From Leptolinea sp964424035 (lineage in GTDB: Bacteria; Chloroflexota; Anaerolineae; Anaerolineales; Anaerolineaceae): a DNA stretch of 45,823 nt. The notes beneath the pieces were generated by a model. That model ran no database searches and was not told the DNA's origin. It was given only the letters and a program-made list of their open reading frames with translations. The position numbers were made by a program, and so were the translations under genes. Positions 8,595 through 16,673 of this stretch are shown here, in pieces. Numbering within the stretch: position 1 is the first letter of the stretch; every line of letters begins with the position of its first letter. The stretch is taken from positions 1 through 45,823 of the forward strand of contig CAYRHB010000012.1 in NCBI GenBank assembly GCA_964424035.1. The letters run 5' to 3'.

Positions 8595-11390
8595 GTGCCG
8601 CCAACTTTGTATCTGATCGATGGACATGCACTGGCATATCGCACCTATTTTGCATTAAGTTCATCGCCCAGCATCCATTTCACCACCCGTTCCGGGGAAC
8701 CGACCGCCGGTATTTACGGGTTTGCTTCGGTATTGATCAGACTGCTCGAACAGAATAAACCCGATTATCTGGCCGTGGCATTTGACACAGGTAAGACATT
8801 TCGGGATGAGATATACCCGGCATATAAAGCCACGCGGGCAAAAATGCCCGATGATTTGCGTCCACAGATCGAGCGGATCCGTAAATTGGTTGACGCCTTT
8901 GGTTTTCCGCGATTGGAAATGGAAGGATATGAGGCTGATGATGTACTGGGGAGTGTTGCCCATGCGGCAGTGGAAAAAGGACTTTCAGTAAAGATCGTCA
9001 CCGGCGATCGTGATCTTCTCCAACTGGTGAACGACCAGATCATAGTCAACCTTGCCGGCAAGAGTCTTTCTGAAGCCAAAGATTACTTCACCCGTGATGT
9101 CAAAGAATACCTGGGTGTCTGGCCCAACCAGGTAGTGGATTATAAAGCTCTGGTCGGAGATAAATCCGATAATATCCCCGGTGTACAAGGTATCGGTGAA
9201 AAGACTGCCGTAAATCTGTTTGAGACCTACCCGACATTTGAGGCAGTTTATGAGCATCTGGAAGATCTACCCGCGCGGGTAAAGACCAGGCTTGAATCTG
9301 ACCGCTCAAATGCTGAAATGAGCCGGAAACTGGCCTTAATCAAAACAGACCTTGATATTCAACTGGATCTGGCTCAGGCTAAAACTGATCATATTCCTTT
9401 TGATAAAGTGGAAGCCTTTTTTATCGAAATGGAATTCAAATCGCTCCAAAACCGGTTGCGAGCCATATCCGGTGCGGTTGCATCCATTCAGCCAACCCGG
9501 CAGGCCCAGTTGACCTTTTTTGACGATACACCGCAATCGCTCGGACAAAACCCCAGACATGAAATCAATACCGTAATTGTCCGGGATATTGATGCGCTGA
9601 CTAATCTGGTAAATAACCTGTCCGGATCGGAATGGCTGGCTATTGATACTGAGACCACATCCACCGATCCGATGCGCGCAGACCTGGTGGGAATCTCCAT
9701 CTCAGACCGGAAAGGCACAGGATATTACATACCTGTGGGGCATCGTGATAACACCCCGCAGCTTTATCTTTCAGATATTCAAAAAATACTGGGGCCTCTA
9801 CTAATCAATCCATCTATCAGGAAGATCGGCCACAATCTCAAATACGATATGCTGGTCCTCCGTAGGCATGGTTTGCCTCTCTCCCCGGCTTCGTACGATA
9901 CGATGGTTGCAGCCTGGCTTATCGATCCCGCTTCGCATAAGCTCGGTTTGAAAGATATGGCCGATGATCTTTTGAATGTTCAGATGACCCATATCCAGGA
10001 ATTGATCGGCACGGGCAAGAACCAGAAGAGCATGGCAGAGGTGCCCAGTGAACAGGCTGCCGATTACGCGGCTGCCGATGCCGAGGTGACCTATCAACTG
10101 CGTGAAGCACTTGACCCATTACTGGATGACCACCAATCAACCCGAATTATGGAAGAGATCGAAATGCCCCTCCTTCCGATTCTGGCTGATATGGAACAAA
10201 CCGGCATCGGATTGGATGTCGATTTTCTCAAAAACATGTCAATTGAATTGACCCGCCGGTTGGCTGAACTGGAAATTCAAGTTCATGGAGGAGTCGGATA
10301 TCCATTTAACCTGAATTCAACGCAACAGCTTTCCACCGCGCTCTTCACAACCTTGAAACTGGAACCCCCTGATCGAAGGAAAACCACAGCCAGTGGTCAT
10401 TTCTCCACTTCTGCCGATGTGTTGGAAATGTTGAAAGGCAAACATCCCGTTGTAGATTTAATTCTCGAACACCGGGAGCTCTCTAAGCTGGTCTCCACCT
10501 ATATTGAAGCATTACCTCACCAGGTTAATCCCCAAACCCGCAGAGTCCACACAAGTTACAACCAGACCGGATCTGTAACCGGCCGGCTCGCATCATCTGA
10601 CCCCAATCTACAAAACATTCCGACCCGTACAGAACTGGGACGAAAGATCCGCCATGCGTTTGTGGCAGATCCCGGCTGGTGCCTGTTATCAGTGGATTAC
10701 TCCCAGATCGAATTGCGGATCGTTGCCCACATGGCGGATGATTCAGCCATGCTGGCTGCATTTAAAGCCGGTCAGGATATCCACGCCGCTACAGCCGCTG
10801 CTATTTACAATATTCCCCTGGAAAATGTAACCAAAGACCAGCGCCGCCATGCCAAGGCGATCAACTTCGGGTTGATCTACGGGATGAGTCCTTTCGGCCT
10901 AAGCCGATCCACCGACCTCACACTCGCCGAAGCAGAGAACTTTGTTTCTGCATATTTCCTTCAGTTCCCCGGTGTAAAAACCTATCTGGATGGATTGCGC
11001 AAACAGGCAGCCCGCCAGGGATATGTGGAAACCATGCTGGGGCGACGCCGTTACTTCCCCAATTTGCGCAACCAGATGAACCCGAACCTCCGCAACCGTG
11101 AAGAGCGGGAAGCCATTAATGCACCCATCCAGGGTACCGCCGCGGATATTATGAAGCTTGCCATGATCAAGGTCCCGCCTGCCCTACAGGGTGCCGGTTT
11201 GCAGGCCCGCCTGCTTCTTCAGGTTCATGACGAACTGGTTTTGGAATGCCCCGAGGAGCAATTGTTAAGTACCGGTAAAGTCGTAATGCAGACAATGGAA
11301 GTAGCATATCCTTTGTCAATTCCGCTGCTGACAGAAGCAAAATGGGGGCGGAACTGGGAAGAGATGTTACCATTATCCGGGTATAAATAA
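8595..11390 (+). CDS. polA: DNA polymerase I
   Basis: A 931-residue family A polymerase with all three domains. The 5'-3' flap nuclease occupies roughly residues 1-290. The 3'-5' proofreading site is intact: Asp351 and Glu353 (DTE), Asp418 in NLKYD, and Tyr491/Asp495 in YAAAD. Polymerase motif A is DYSQIELR with Asp701, motif B is RRHAKAINFGLIYG with Lys754, Phe758 and Tyr762, and motif C is HDE at 878-880. It fills gaps and removes RNA primers during replication and repair. It starts at GTG with AGGAG six bases upstream. Confidence 0.98.
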   Translation: MPPTLYLIDGHALAYRTYFALSSSPSIHFTTRSGEPTAGIYGFASVLIRLLEQNKPDYLAVAFDTGKTFRDEIYPAYKATRAKMPDDLRPQIERIRKLVDAFGFPRLEMEGYEADDVLGSVAHAAVEKGLSVKIVTGDRDLLQLVNDQIIVNLAGKSLSEAKDYFTRDVKEYLGVWPNQVVDYKALVGDKSDNIPGVQGIGEKTAVNLFETYPTFEAVYEHLEDLPARVKTRLESDRSNAEMSRKLALIKTDLDIQLDLAQAKTDHIPFDKVEAFFIEMEFKSLQNRLRAISGAVASIQPTRQAQLTFFDDTPQSLGQNPRHEINTVIVRDIDALTNLVNNLSGSEWLAIDTETTSTDPMRADLVGISISDRKGTGYYIPVGHRDNTPQLYLSDIQKILGPLLINPSIRKIGHNLKYDMLVLRRHGLPLSPASYDTMVAAWLIDPASHKLGLKDMADDLLNVQMTHIQELIGTGKNQKSMAEVPSEQAADYAAADAEVTYQLREALDPLLDDHQSTRIMEEIEMPLLPILADMEQTGIGLDVDFLKNMSIELTRRLAELEIQVHGGVGYPFNLNSTQQLSTALFTTLKLEPPDRRKTTASGHFSTSADVLEMLKGKHPVVDLILEHRELSKLVSTYIEALPHQVNPQTRRVHTSYNQTGSVTGRLASSDPNLQNIPTRTELGRKIRHAFVADPGWCLLSVDYSQIELRIVAHMADDSAMLAAFKAGQDIHAATAAAIYNIPLENVTKDQRRHAKAINFGLIYGMSPFGLSRSTDLTLAEAENFVSAYFLQFPGVKTYLDGLRKQAARQGYVETMLGRRRYFPNLRNQMNPNLRNREEREAINAPIQGTAADIMKLAMIKVPPALQGAGLQARLLLQVHDELVLECPEEQLLSTGKVVMQTMEVAYPLSIPLLTEAKWGRNWEEMLPLSGYK

Positions 11391-11416
11391 TACAATTAGT
11401 TGATAACAGGTTATCC

Positions 11417-13693
11417 GTGAATCAAGAAAACTACCTTCAAGCAATGAGACAGGGACACTCTGCCGCCTGGGACCAGCGGTGGGATCAGGCTGCACGCTAC
11501 TACCGGGAAGCTCTGGCAGAAATTCCCGAGGATTATCTCGCTCTGAACAGTCTTGGACTGGCGTTGATGGAGCAGGGACAGTATGACGAAGCCCTTCAGG
11601 TTTACCGCAAGGCAGCCAAGCGATCCCCTGAAGACCCGGCTCCGCAGGAAAATATGGCCAAGATCTATGAAGCCCAGAATCGGATTGAAGAAGCGGTTCT
11701 GCTTTCATTTCAGGCTGCCGACCTCTACTTGAAAGCCCGTAATGCGGACCGCGCCGTACAGAATCTTCAGCGGGTCAGTGTGTACCGCCCGCAGAATATG
11801 CGGGCCCATACCCAACTGGCGGTTATATATGAACGCATTGGACGCCTTCCATCAGCCGTTAAGGAATATCTGGCTGCGGCCAGCATTACCCAGCACCAGG
11901 GCGACGCGCAAACTGCCCGTCAGATGGTGGAATACGCGCTGCGCATCCAACCCAGCAACCAGGAAGCCATTACATCTTTTGAACGCATCCGTTCCGGTAA
12001 ATTATTACCGGTTTATGAACCGTCAAAAACCGGCCCGTTCGGTCGCGGCGGCCGGCGCGACAAGAACAAGCAACGTGAACCACTGCGCGATCCTATTGAA
12101 GATGCCACCCATTACGCGCTCGGAATCATCGCTGACCTCGTACTTGATCCATCGGAAACCAATCCACTATTCCAATCCATCCATATAACAGAAAACCCGA
12201 CTGCCCAGATCACTGAGGCTGATCGTGTGACCGCGTTGAATCACCTGCTGGCGGCTGTCGAAGCCCACAGCCGTGGACGATCCGTGCAGGCTGCAGGTGA
12301 GGCTGAGAAAGCCATCAAAGCCGGAGTAACCCATCCGGCTGTGTATTACCTGCTTGGCTTCCTTTTATATAAGAACGACCTGGCACGCGCCATTCAGGCT
12401 CTTTCCCGCTCATCCAGTGATGACCGCCTCGCCATGGCATCGGAATTATTGATCGGAACGATCCTGGAAGAACAACAAAGCTACGAAGAAGCTGTGGATG
12501 CCTACCTCAAAGCCATGTATGAAGCAGATACAACCACGTTGCCACCTGAGATGTCTTCGACACTGCGTCTGCAATATCGCCAGATTAGCGAGCAGATCAT
12601 TAAATCGCAGGATGAAGAGCAAATGCGTTTTGTCTGCCGCAGTATCAACAGCCAGTTGATGCGCCGTGGTTGGCGGCAACAGGTATCCAGCATCAGGCAG
12701 TTATTACCCACCGCCAGCCCCGAAGCTCCACCCAACGCGCTGGTAATGCTGATGCTGCTGCCAAACAGCGACCAGATCATTACGGGCCTGTCGCGGGCTC
12801 AACGCCTTGTTAACACCAACGCACTGCTTCCGGCACTCGAGGAGTTATATTTCGACCTTCAGCTGGCTCCCACAGAACCATTGCTGCATGAGTTGATCGC
12901 GACCATGATGGTCAAACGCGAACATATTGACGCGGCCATTGACAAGTACCTGCTGATCTCCAAAAAATATGAAGCAATGGGCGACCGCAACCAGGCGGTA
13001 CGTGTTCTCACCCAGGCACAGCAACTTTCTCCAACCAACCTTGGGCTGCGGAACCGTCTGATCGAGCTGCTGTTCGCCCTCGACCGGCGGGATGATGCCA
13101 TCAAACAGTACCTCGACCTGGCGGAGACATACTACCGCATGGCCGACCTGGAAAAAGCGCGAGCCACATATTTGAATGTTCTGCGCCTGTCACAGAAGAA
13201 CGAAACGAACAAGACATGGAATATTGAGGTGCTGAAACGCGTGGCCGATATTGACCTTCAACGCCTTGACTGGCGCCAGGCCCTCAGAATTTTTGACCAG
13301 ATCCGCAGCCTCGACCCGGAAGATATGGAAACCCGCGCCAGCCTGGTTGAATTGAATTATCGCCTCGCACAGGATGCGGCTGCCATCAGTGAGCTGGATA
13401 GCGCGGTTACGTACTACGACCAGAACAATAATATCCCCACAGCCATGCGAATGGTGAGCAGCCTGATCAGCATCCGGCCGGAAAACAAAGACCTGCAAGA
13501 CCGGCTCTTTGCGGTCAGTCACAGGGTGAAGAATATGACCGACGCGATCTCGCTGCTTGATTCCTATGCTGATGAGTTGTTGGAAAACAAGAATAAAGCG
13601 GCTGCCATCGTCCACCTTGAAACGATCATCGCGCTTGGCCCGCCGAACACAATGGAATACCGCAAAGTTCTCGAACAGCTCCGCAACGAGTAG
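11417..13693 (+). CDS. Large tetratricopeptide repeat protein
   Basis: A 758-residue, almost wholly helical protein with many TPR units from residue 10 to the end, for example ALNSLGLALMEQGQYDEALQ and EAVDAYLKAM. There is no signal peptide or membrane helix, so a cytoplasmic scaffold is likely. A basic, Gly/Arg-rich linker near residues 195-220 splits the repeats into two blocks. The gene starts at GTG, 26 bases after polA, with an ACAGG site. Its third positions look richer in G and C than those of neighbouring genes. Partners are unknown. Confidence 0.8.
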   Translation: MNQENYLQAMRQGHSAAWDQRWDQAARYYREALAEIPEDYLALNSLGLALMEQGQYDEALQVYRKAAKRSPEDPAPQENMAKIYEAQNRIEEAVLLSFQAADLYLKARNADRAVQNLQRVSVYRPQNMRAHTQLAVIYERIGRLPSAVKEYLAAASITQHQGDAQTARQMVEYALRIQPSNQEAITSFERIRSGKLLPVYEPSKTGPFGRGGRRDKNKQREPLRDPIEDATHYALGIIADLVLDPSETNPLFQSIHITENPTAQITEADRVTALNHLLAAVEAHSRGRSVQAAGEAEKAIKAGVTHPAVYYLLGFLLYKNDLARAIQALSRSSSDDRLAMASELLIGTILEEQQSYEEAVDAYLKAMYEADTTTLPPEMSSTLRLQYRQISEQIIKSQDEEQMRFVCRSINSQLMRRGWRQQVSSIRQLLPTASPEAPPNALVMLMLLPNSDQIITGLSRAQRLVNTNALLPALEELYFDLQLAPTEPLLHELIATMMVKREHIDAAIDKYLLISKKYEAMGDRNQAVRVLTQAQQLSPTNLGLRNRLIELLFALDRRDDAIKQYLDLAETYYRMADLEKARATYLNVLRLSQKNETNKTWNIEVLKRVADIDLQRLDWRQALRIFDQIRSLDPEDMETRASLVELNYRLAQDAAAISELDSAVTYYDQNNNIPTAMRMVSSLISIRPENKDLQDRLFAVSHRVKNMTDAISLLDSYADELLENKNKAAAIVHLETIIALGPPNTMEYRKVLEQLRNE

Positions 13694-13712
13694 CCTGGTG
13701 GAACCCGCATAT

Positions 13713-13740
13713 TTGACACCGACCGGCTTTCGGGTATAAT
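13713..13740 (+). promoter_or_regulatory. Sigma-70-type promoter of tRNA-Lys
   Basis: TTGACA at 13713-13718 and TATAAT at 13735-13740 are both perfect consensus hexamers, spaced by 16 bases. The tRNA begins 10 bases after the -10. Confidence 0.85.
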
Positions 13741-13750
13741 ATTTTTTCGC

Positions 13751-13823
<73 letters not shown>

Positions 13824-13832
13824 CCTGATATG

Positions 13833-13856
13833 TGCCGGTCAATCGACCGGCATTTT
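13833..13856 (+). terminator. Intrinsic terminator after tRNA-Lys
   Basis: A perfect 8-bp stem, TGCCGGTC (13833-13840) and GACCGGCA (13845-13852), with loop AATC, is followed by TTTTCTATTTT. It lies 9 bases after the tRNA. On the minus strand there is no T run, so it should not act for the converging tat genes. Confidence 0.8.
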
Positions 13857-14192
13857 CTATTTTAAATCACTGTCTTCCTTGGTCGGATCAGGATCTTCGG
13901 CGGGTTCTTGCAAATCCCTTTTTGGTTCAAGCGGATTATTGATCGTATTCTTTAACTGCTTGATCTCCCGCATGCTTTCCTCGAGATCCGCCTCCTTGAC
14001 CAATTGGCGTGGAATATCTTTTATTTCTTCGGTAGTGGAAACAAGCTCCCGCCAGAAAGAAGAATGCACCACTTTGCGTATGAATAAAGCCGAGTCCCTG
14101 GCAAACTTGACCATCCCTTCCGGTCCAAAAACGACCAGAGCCAGGACAAGGATGATAACCAGCTCCCAGGGGCCAATATTAAACAGTTCCAT
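13857..14192 (-). CDS. Sec-independent translocase component, TatA/TatB type
   Basis: A 111-residue TatA/B-family protein. A single N-terminal helix (residues about 5-22) ends in FGPEGM, the usual glycine/proline hinge, and leads into a long amphipathic and charged helix and an acidic tail. At this length and with a long charged region it is closer to TatB than to the short TatA upstream, but TatB and TatA are not reliably separable by sequence alone in such bacteria. It is the last gene of the tatC-tatA-tatA/B set. Confidence 0.8.
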   Translation of the reverse strand: MELFNIGPWELVIILVLALVVFGPEGMVKFARDSALFIRKVVHSSFWRELVSTTEEIKDIPRQLVKEADLEESMREIKQLKNTINNPLEPKRDLQEPAEDPDPTKEDSDLK

Positions 14193-14240
14193 CTATTGCT
14201 CGAAGAAAATTAGTTATGTCTGTGTGTGGAAATCTCAGAG

Positions 14241-14432
14241 TCAGGATTTCTTGTCCGTATCTTCATTTTCCGTTTTGGCGTTAGTGGAAGAATCAGACTT
14301 CCCACCCAGATTATCTCGGAAGGTCCGGATACTTTTACCCAGTTCACCCGAAATCTTTGAGATACGGCCGACGCCAAATAAAAGAATCACAATCACCAGC
14401 AGAATAAGTAATTCAGGAGTACCTAGATTCAT
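14241..14432 (-). CDS. tatA: Sec-independent translocase protein TatA
   Basis: A 63-residue TatA. Residues 1-20 form the membrane helix with LGTPELLILLVIVILLFG, followed by the amphipathic helix (GELGKSIRTFRDNL) and a short Ser/Asp/Lys-rich tail. TatA oligomers form the pore that passes folded proteins across the cytoplasmic membrane. It sits 23 bases downstream of tatC and 48 bases upstream of the second TatA/B gene. Confidence 0.92.
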   Translation of the reverse strand: MNLGTPELLILLVIVILLFGVGRISKISGELGKSIRTFRDNLGGKSDSSTNAKTENEDTDKKS

Positions 14433-14455
14433 AAAACCTCCAATAATTTGTGAAT

Positions 14456-15160
14456 CTACCGTCGAACGAAAAATGCCAGAACAATACTTAATAAGTATAA
14501 CCCCATCAGGGGCGCCATCAACAAGCCCATATTAGCCGGGTCGGTTGTTGGAGTGATAACTGCAGCCAGGCCAGCAGAAGCGACGATTGCCACTCGCCAT
14601 CCCTTAATAAGCATGCGCGCATTGACCAGACCCAGTTTTGCCAGGATTAAAATTACCAACGGCGATTCAAAACTTACACCAACCCAAAACATCAGGTTTG
14701 TGACAAATCCAATGTAATTGGAAAGACGGGGTATGGTCTGTACTCCCAAAAATCCAATAAGGAATGGAATGGCAGCCTTCAACATCACAAAGTAGGTGAA
14801 AGCCACACCACTTATAAAAAGAATGATTACAAATGGTATGCTGCCAAATAACCAGCGCTTTTCATGCGGTTCCAGCCCGGGGACTATAAATGCGACGACC
14901 TGGTATGTTACAACAGGCAAAGCCAGAATAAAGCCGGAAAGTAGCGCGACTTTCATGAAAACGGATATATTCTCCGTCACTTCAATGGACTGGAGATTTT
15001 CCAGGCCGCCGATGGGTTGAACAAGAATATCTATAAAACTTCCTGTGAAAATAAAACTGATCATCACACAGACAACCAGCGCAATTAACGCTTTTAAAAG
15101 CCTGGAGCGTAATTCTTTAAAGTGGGGACTAAGCCCGGAAAGAAGTGATTCTTCTGACAT
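14456..15160 (-). CDS. tatC: Sec-independent translocase protein TatC
   Basis: A 234-residue multi-pass membrane protein with about six hydrophobic segments. The N-terminus reads SPHFKELRSRLLKAL, the conserved TatC cytoplasmic motif that helps recognise twin-arginine signal peptides, and the loop after helix 2 keeps the FIVPGLEPHEKRW pattern. It forms the receptor of the Tat system with the two TatA/B proteins encoded just downstream. Confidence 0.96.
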   Translation of the reverse strand: MSEESLLSGLSPHFKELRSRLLKALIALVVCVMISFIFTGSFIDILVQPIGGLENLQSIEVTENISVFMKVALLSGFILALPVVTYQVVAFIVPGLEPHEKRWLFGSIPFVIILFISGVAFTYFVMLKAAIPFLIGFLGVQTIPRLSNYIGFVTNLMFWVGVSFESPLVILILAKLGLVNARMLIKGWRVAIVASAGLAAVITPTTDPANMGLLMAPLMGLYLLSIVLAFFVRR

Positions 15161-15209
15161 AACGGATCATCTACAAGTTTATATAACCAATATCATATCA
15201 TTTACACCC

Positions 15210-15239
15210 ATTATGATGTTAAACATATTGGGAACACAA
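15210..15239 (-). promoter_or_regulatory. Candidate promoter of the tat genes
   Basis: On the minus strand TTGTGT (15234-15239) and CATAAT (15210-15215) are separated by 18 bases, about 50 bases ahead of the tatC ATG. Each hexamer departs from consensus and the region is AT-rich, so this is tentative. Confidence 0.35.
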
Positions 15240-15285
15240 ACTCAACACTTTTCATTCACTTGTAACAAATTTTAAACAAATCTGT

Positions 15286-16044
15286 TTATTGAGAAAGTAC
15301 CCCGCAGGCTGGCGCGGGCGAATCTGTTGCATCGCAGGGTTCGAGAAGAATATCCAGACCGGGTTGAACAAATTCTGTTCCAGCATCCACAACAGACGTA
15401 CCACCACGTAAGGGTTTACGTTCAAAGGCAACCGCATTGGACAATACCGGCTTTCCATTCCCGGCGGCTATGATTTCCAAAGCCGCTTGGATTTTTTGTG
15501 TCTCCGGATCGTCCGGTTTGGCAGCGACCTGATCTTTATAATACTGAAGGACGTCAATACCACCCAGCTCGATGTCTGCCACAATATAACGGATCTGCGC
15601 CTCTTTCATCTTGTCCTCAGGCACATCCCGTTGAACAGCATCATTATAAAATGGTTCCAAAATGGCTTCATATTTCGTGCCATTCTCTTCCAAAGATGAT
15701 CCAATTTGCATCCAACCGGTTTTTCCAGCCGGAACGGCAACTTTCCACCAGGCAGAGGATTCCGCGCAAACCGGTCCTTCAATCAGATTGACCCGAATGT
15801 GATGCAAAACCATTCCAATTTTCTCTTTTTTTTCCGGTAAAGAATAGAGAGTCGTTGAAACCGCCGGGCCATTCAACGTAACGTAAGCCTGGATTCCCGT
15901 AGCCAATCCCCTTGGAGTAATTCCCGGACATGGGACTTCGGTTGAAACCGGAATAGCCGTATGATCCGGTTGGGGCGGCTTCCCATTCGCGCAACCAGCG
16001 GTAAGCAAAAATGTCATCAAAAGGATAAACGGGTATTTCTTCAT
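15286..16044 (-). CDS. Lipoprotein with SH3-like domain
   Basis: A 252-residue secreted lipoprotein. The signal peptide MKKYPFILLMTFLLTAGCANG ends in a clear lipobox, LTAGC. An ATG eight codons upstream is open but would spoil the signal peptide, and an AGGA site 7 bases before 16044 supports this start. Residues about 60-125 resemble a bacterial SH3 domain (TLYSLPEKKEKIG to KTGWMQIGS), which often binds cell-wall material. The C-terminal half is not recognised. It lies between the tat and chemotaxis genes without evident link to either. Confidence 0.75.
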   Translation of the reverse strand: MKKYPFILLMTFLLTAGCANGKPPQPDHTAIPVSTEVPCPGITPRGLATGIQAYVTLNGPAVSTTLYSLPEKKEKIGMVLHHIRVNLIEGPVCAESSAWWKVAVPAGKTGWMQIGSSLEENGTKYEAILEPFYNDAVQRDVPEDKMKEAQIRYIVADIELGGIDVLQYYKDQVAAKPDDPETQKIQAALEIIAAGNGKPVLSNAVAFERKPLRGGTSVVDAGTEFVQPGLDILLEPCDATDSPAPACGVLSQ

Positions 16045-16126
16045 TAACGGTTCCTGATCTTCAGCCAAATCCGAGTTGAAGGATAACCACCTCCAACCAG
16101 CCGATGTTTTGGATGCAATTGTAACA

Positions 16127-16156
16127 AATCTCCGGGTCGAACCCGGCCCGGAGATT
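16127..16156 (-). terminator. Hairpin at the end of the chemotaxis operon
   Basis: A perfect 10-bp stem, AATCTCCGGG (16127-16136) and CCCGGAGATT (16147-16156), lies 30 bases beyond the cheW stop. On the minus strand only TTGTT-like sequence follows, so it is a weak intrinsic terminator by T run but well placed. Confidence 0.5.
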
Positions 16157-16186
16157 GGACATAAACATATATTGCATATCTACCAC

Positions 16187-16636
16187 TTATGCGACATTTG
16201 ATAACTCAACCTGTTCGTCTGTTGTCAAAATTTTGCTCATATCCAGAAGGATGACCAGTATATCGTTCAGTTTTGCTATGCCGGTAATGAAATTTACCCG
16301 AGAGGAAGTTGTCATTGATGGTGGCGGCTCAATGGATTCCGACTGTACACGAAGCACCTCTGAAACAGCATCCACGATCATACCAACTTTTACGGCTCCG
16401 AGTGCCACAACCATGATCCGGGAATCCCTGGATGTCTCCTGAGTCTCCAACCCGAAACGCTTCCGAAGGTCTATAACCGGTAATACCAGTCCGCGCAGAT
16501 TGGTGATACCTTCAACAAAAGACGGTGAATGGGGTATGCGGGTAATCTCCTGCATTTTTATGATGCTTTCTACAGAAGATATCTCCACTCCATAATGTTC
16601 ATTGGCCAGTTCAAAAACCACAAGTTGTTGTTCCAT
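16187..16636 (-). CDS. cheW: Chemotaxis coupling protein CheW
   Basis: A 149-residue single-domain CheW, the adaptor linking receptors to the CheA kinase. Typical segments are FELANEHYGVEISSVESII, ITNLRGLVLPVIDLRKRFG and GMIVDAVSEVLRV. It is the last gene of the operon, directly after the receptor gene. Its domain is close to that of the longer CheW at 18801-19664; both keep IEPPPSM/IQPPPPM in the same place, pointing to duplication. Confidence 0.96.
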   Translation of the reverse strand: MEQQLVVFELANEHYGVEISSVESIIKMQEITRIPHSPSFVEGITNLRGLVLPVIDLRKRFGLETQETSRDSRIMVVALGAVKVGMIVDAVSEVLRVQSESIEPPPSMTTSSRVNFITGIAKLNDILVILLDMSKILTTDEQVELSNVA

Positions 16637-16673
16637 AGAATTATCCTCTTTTCATCAGGTATCTCGGCAATTG

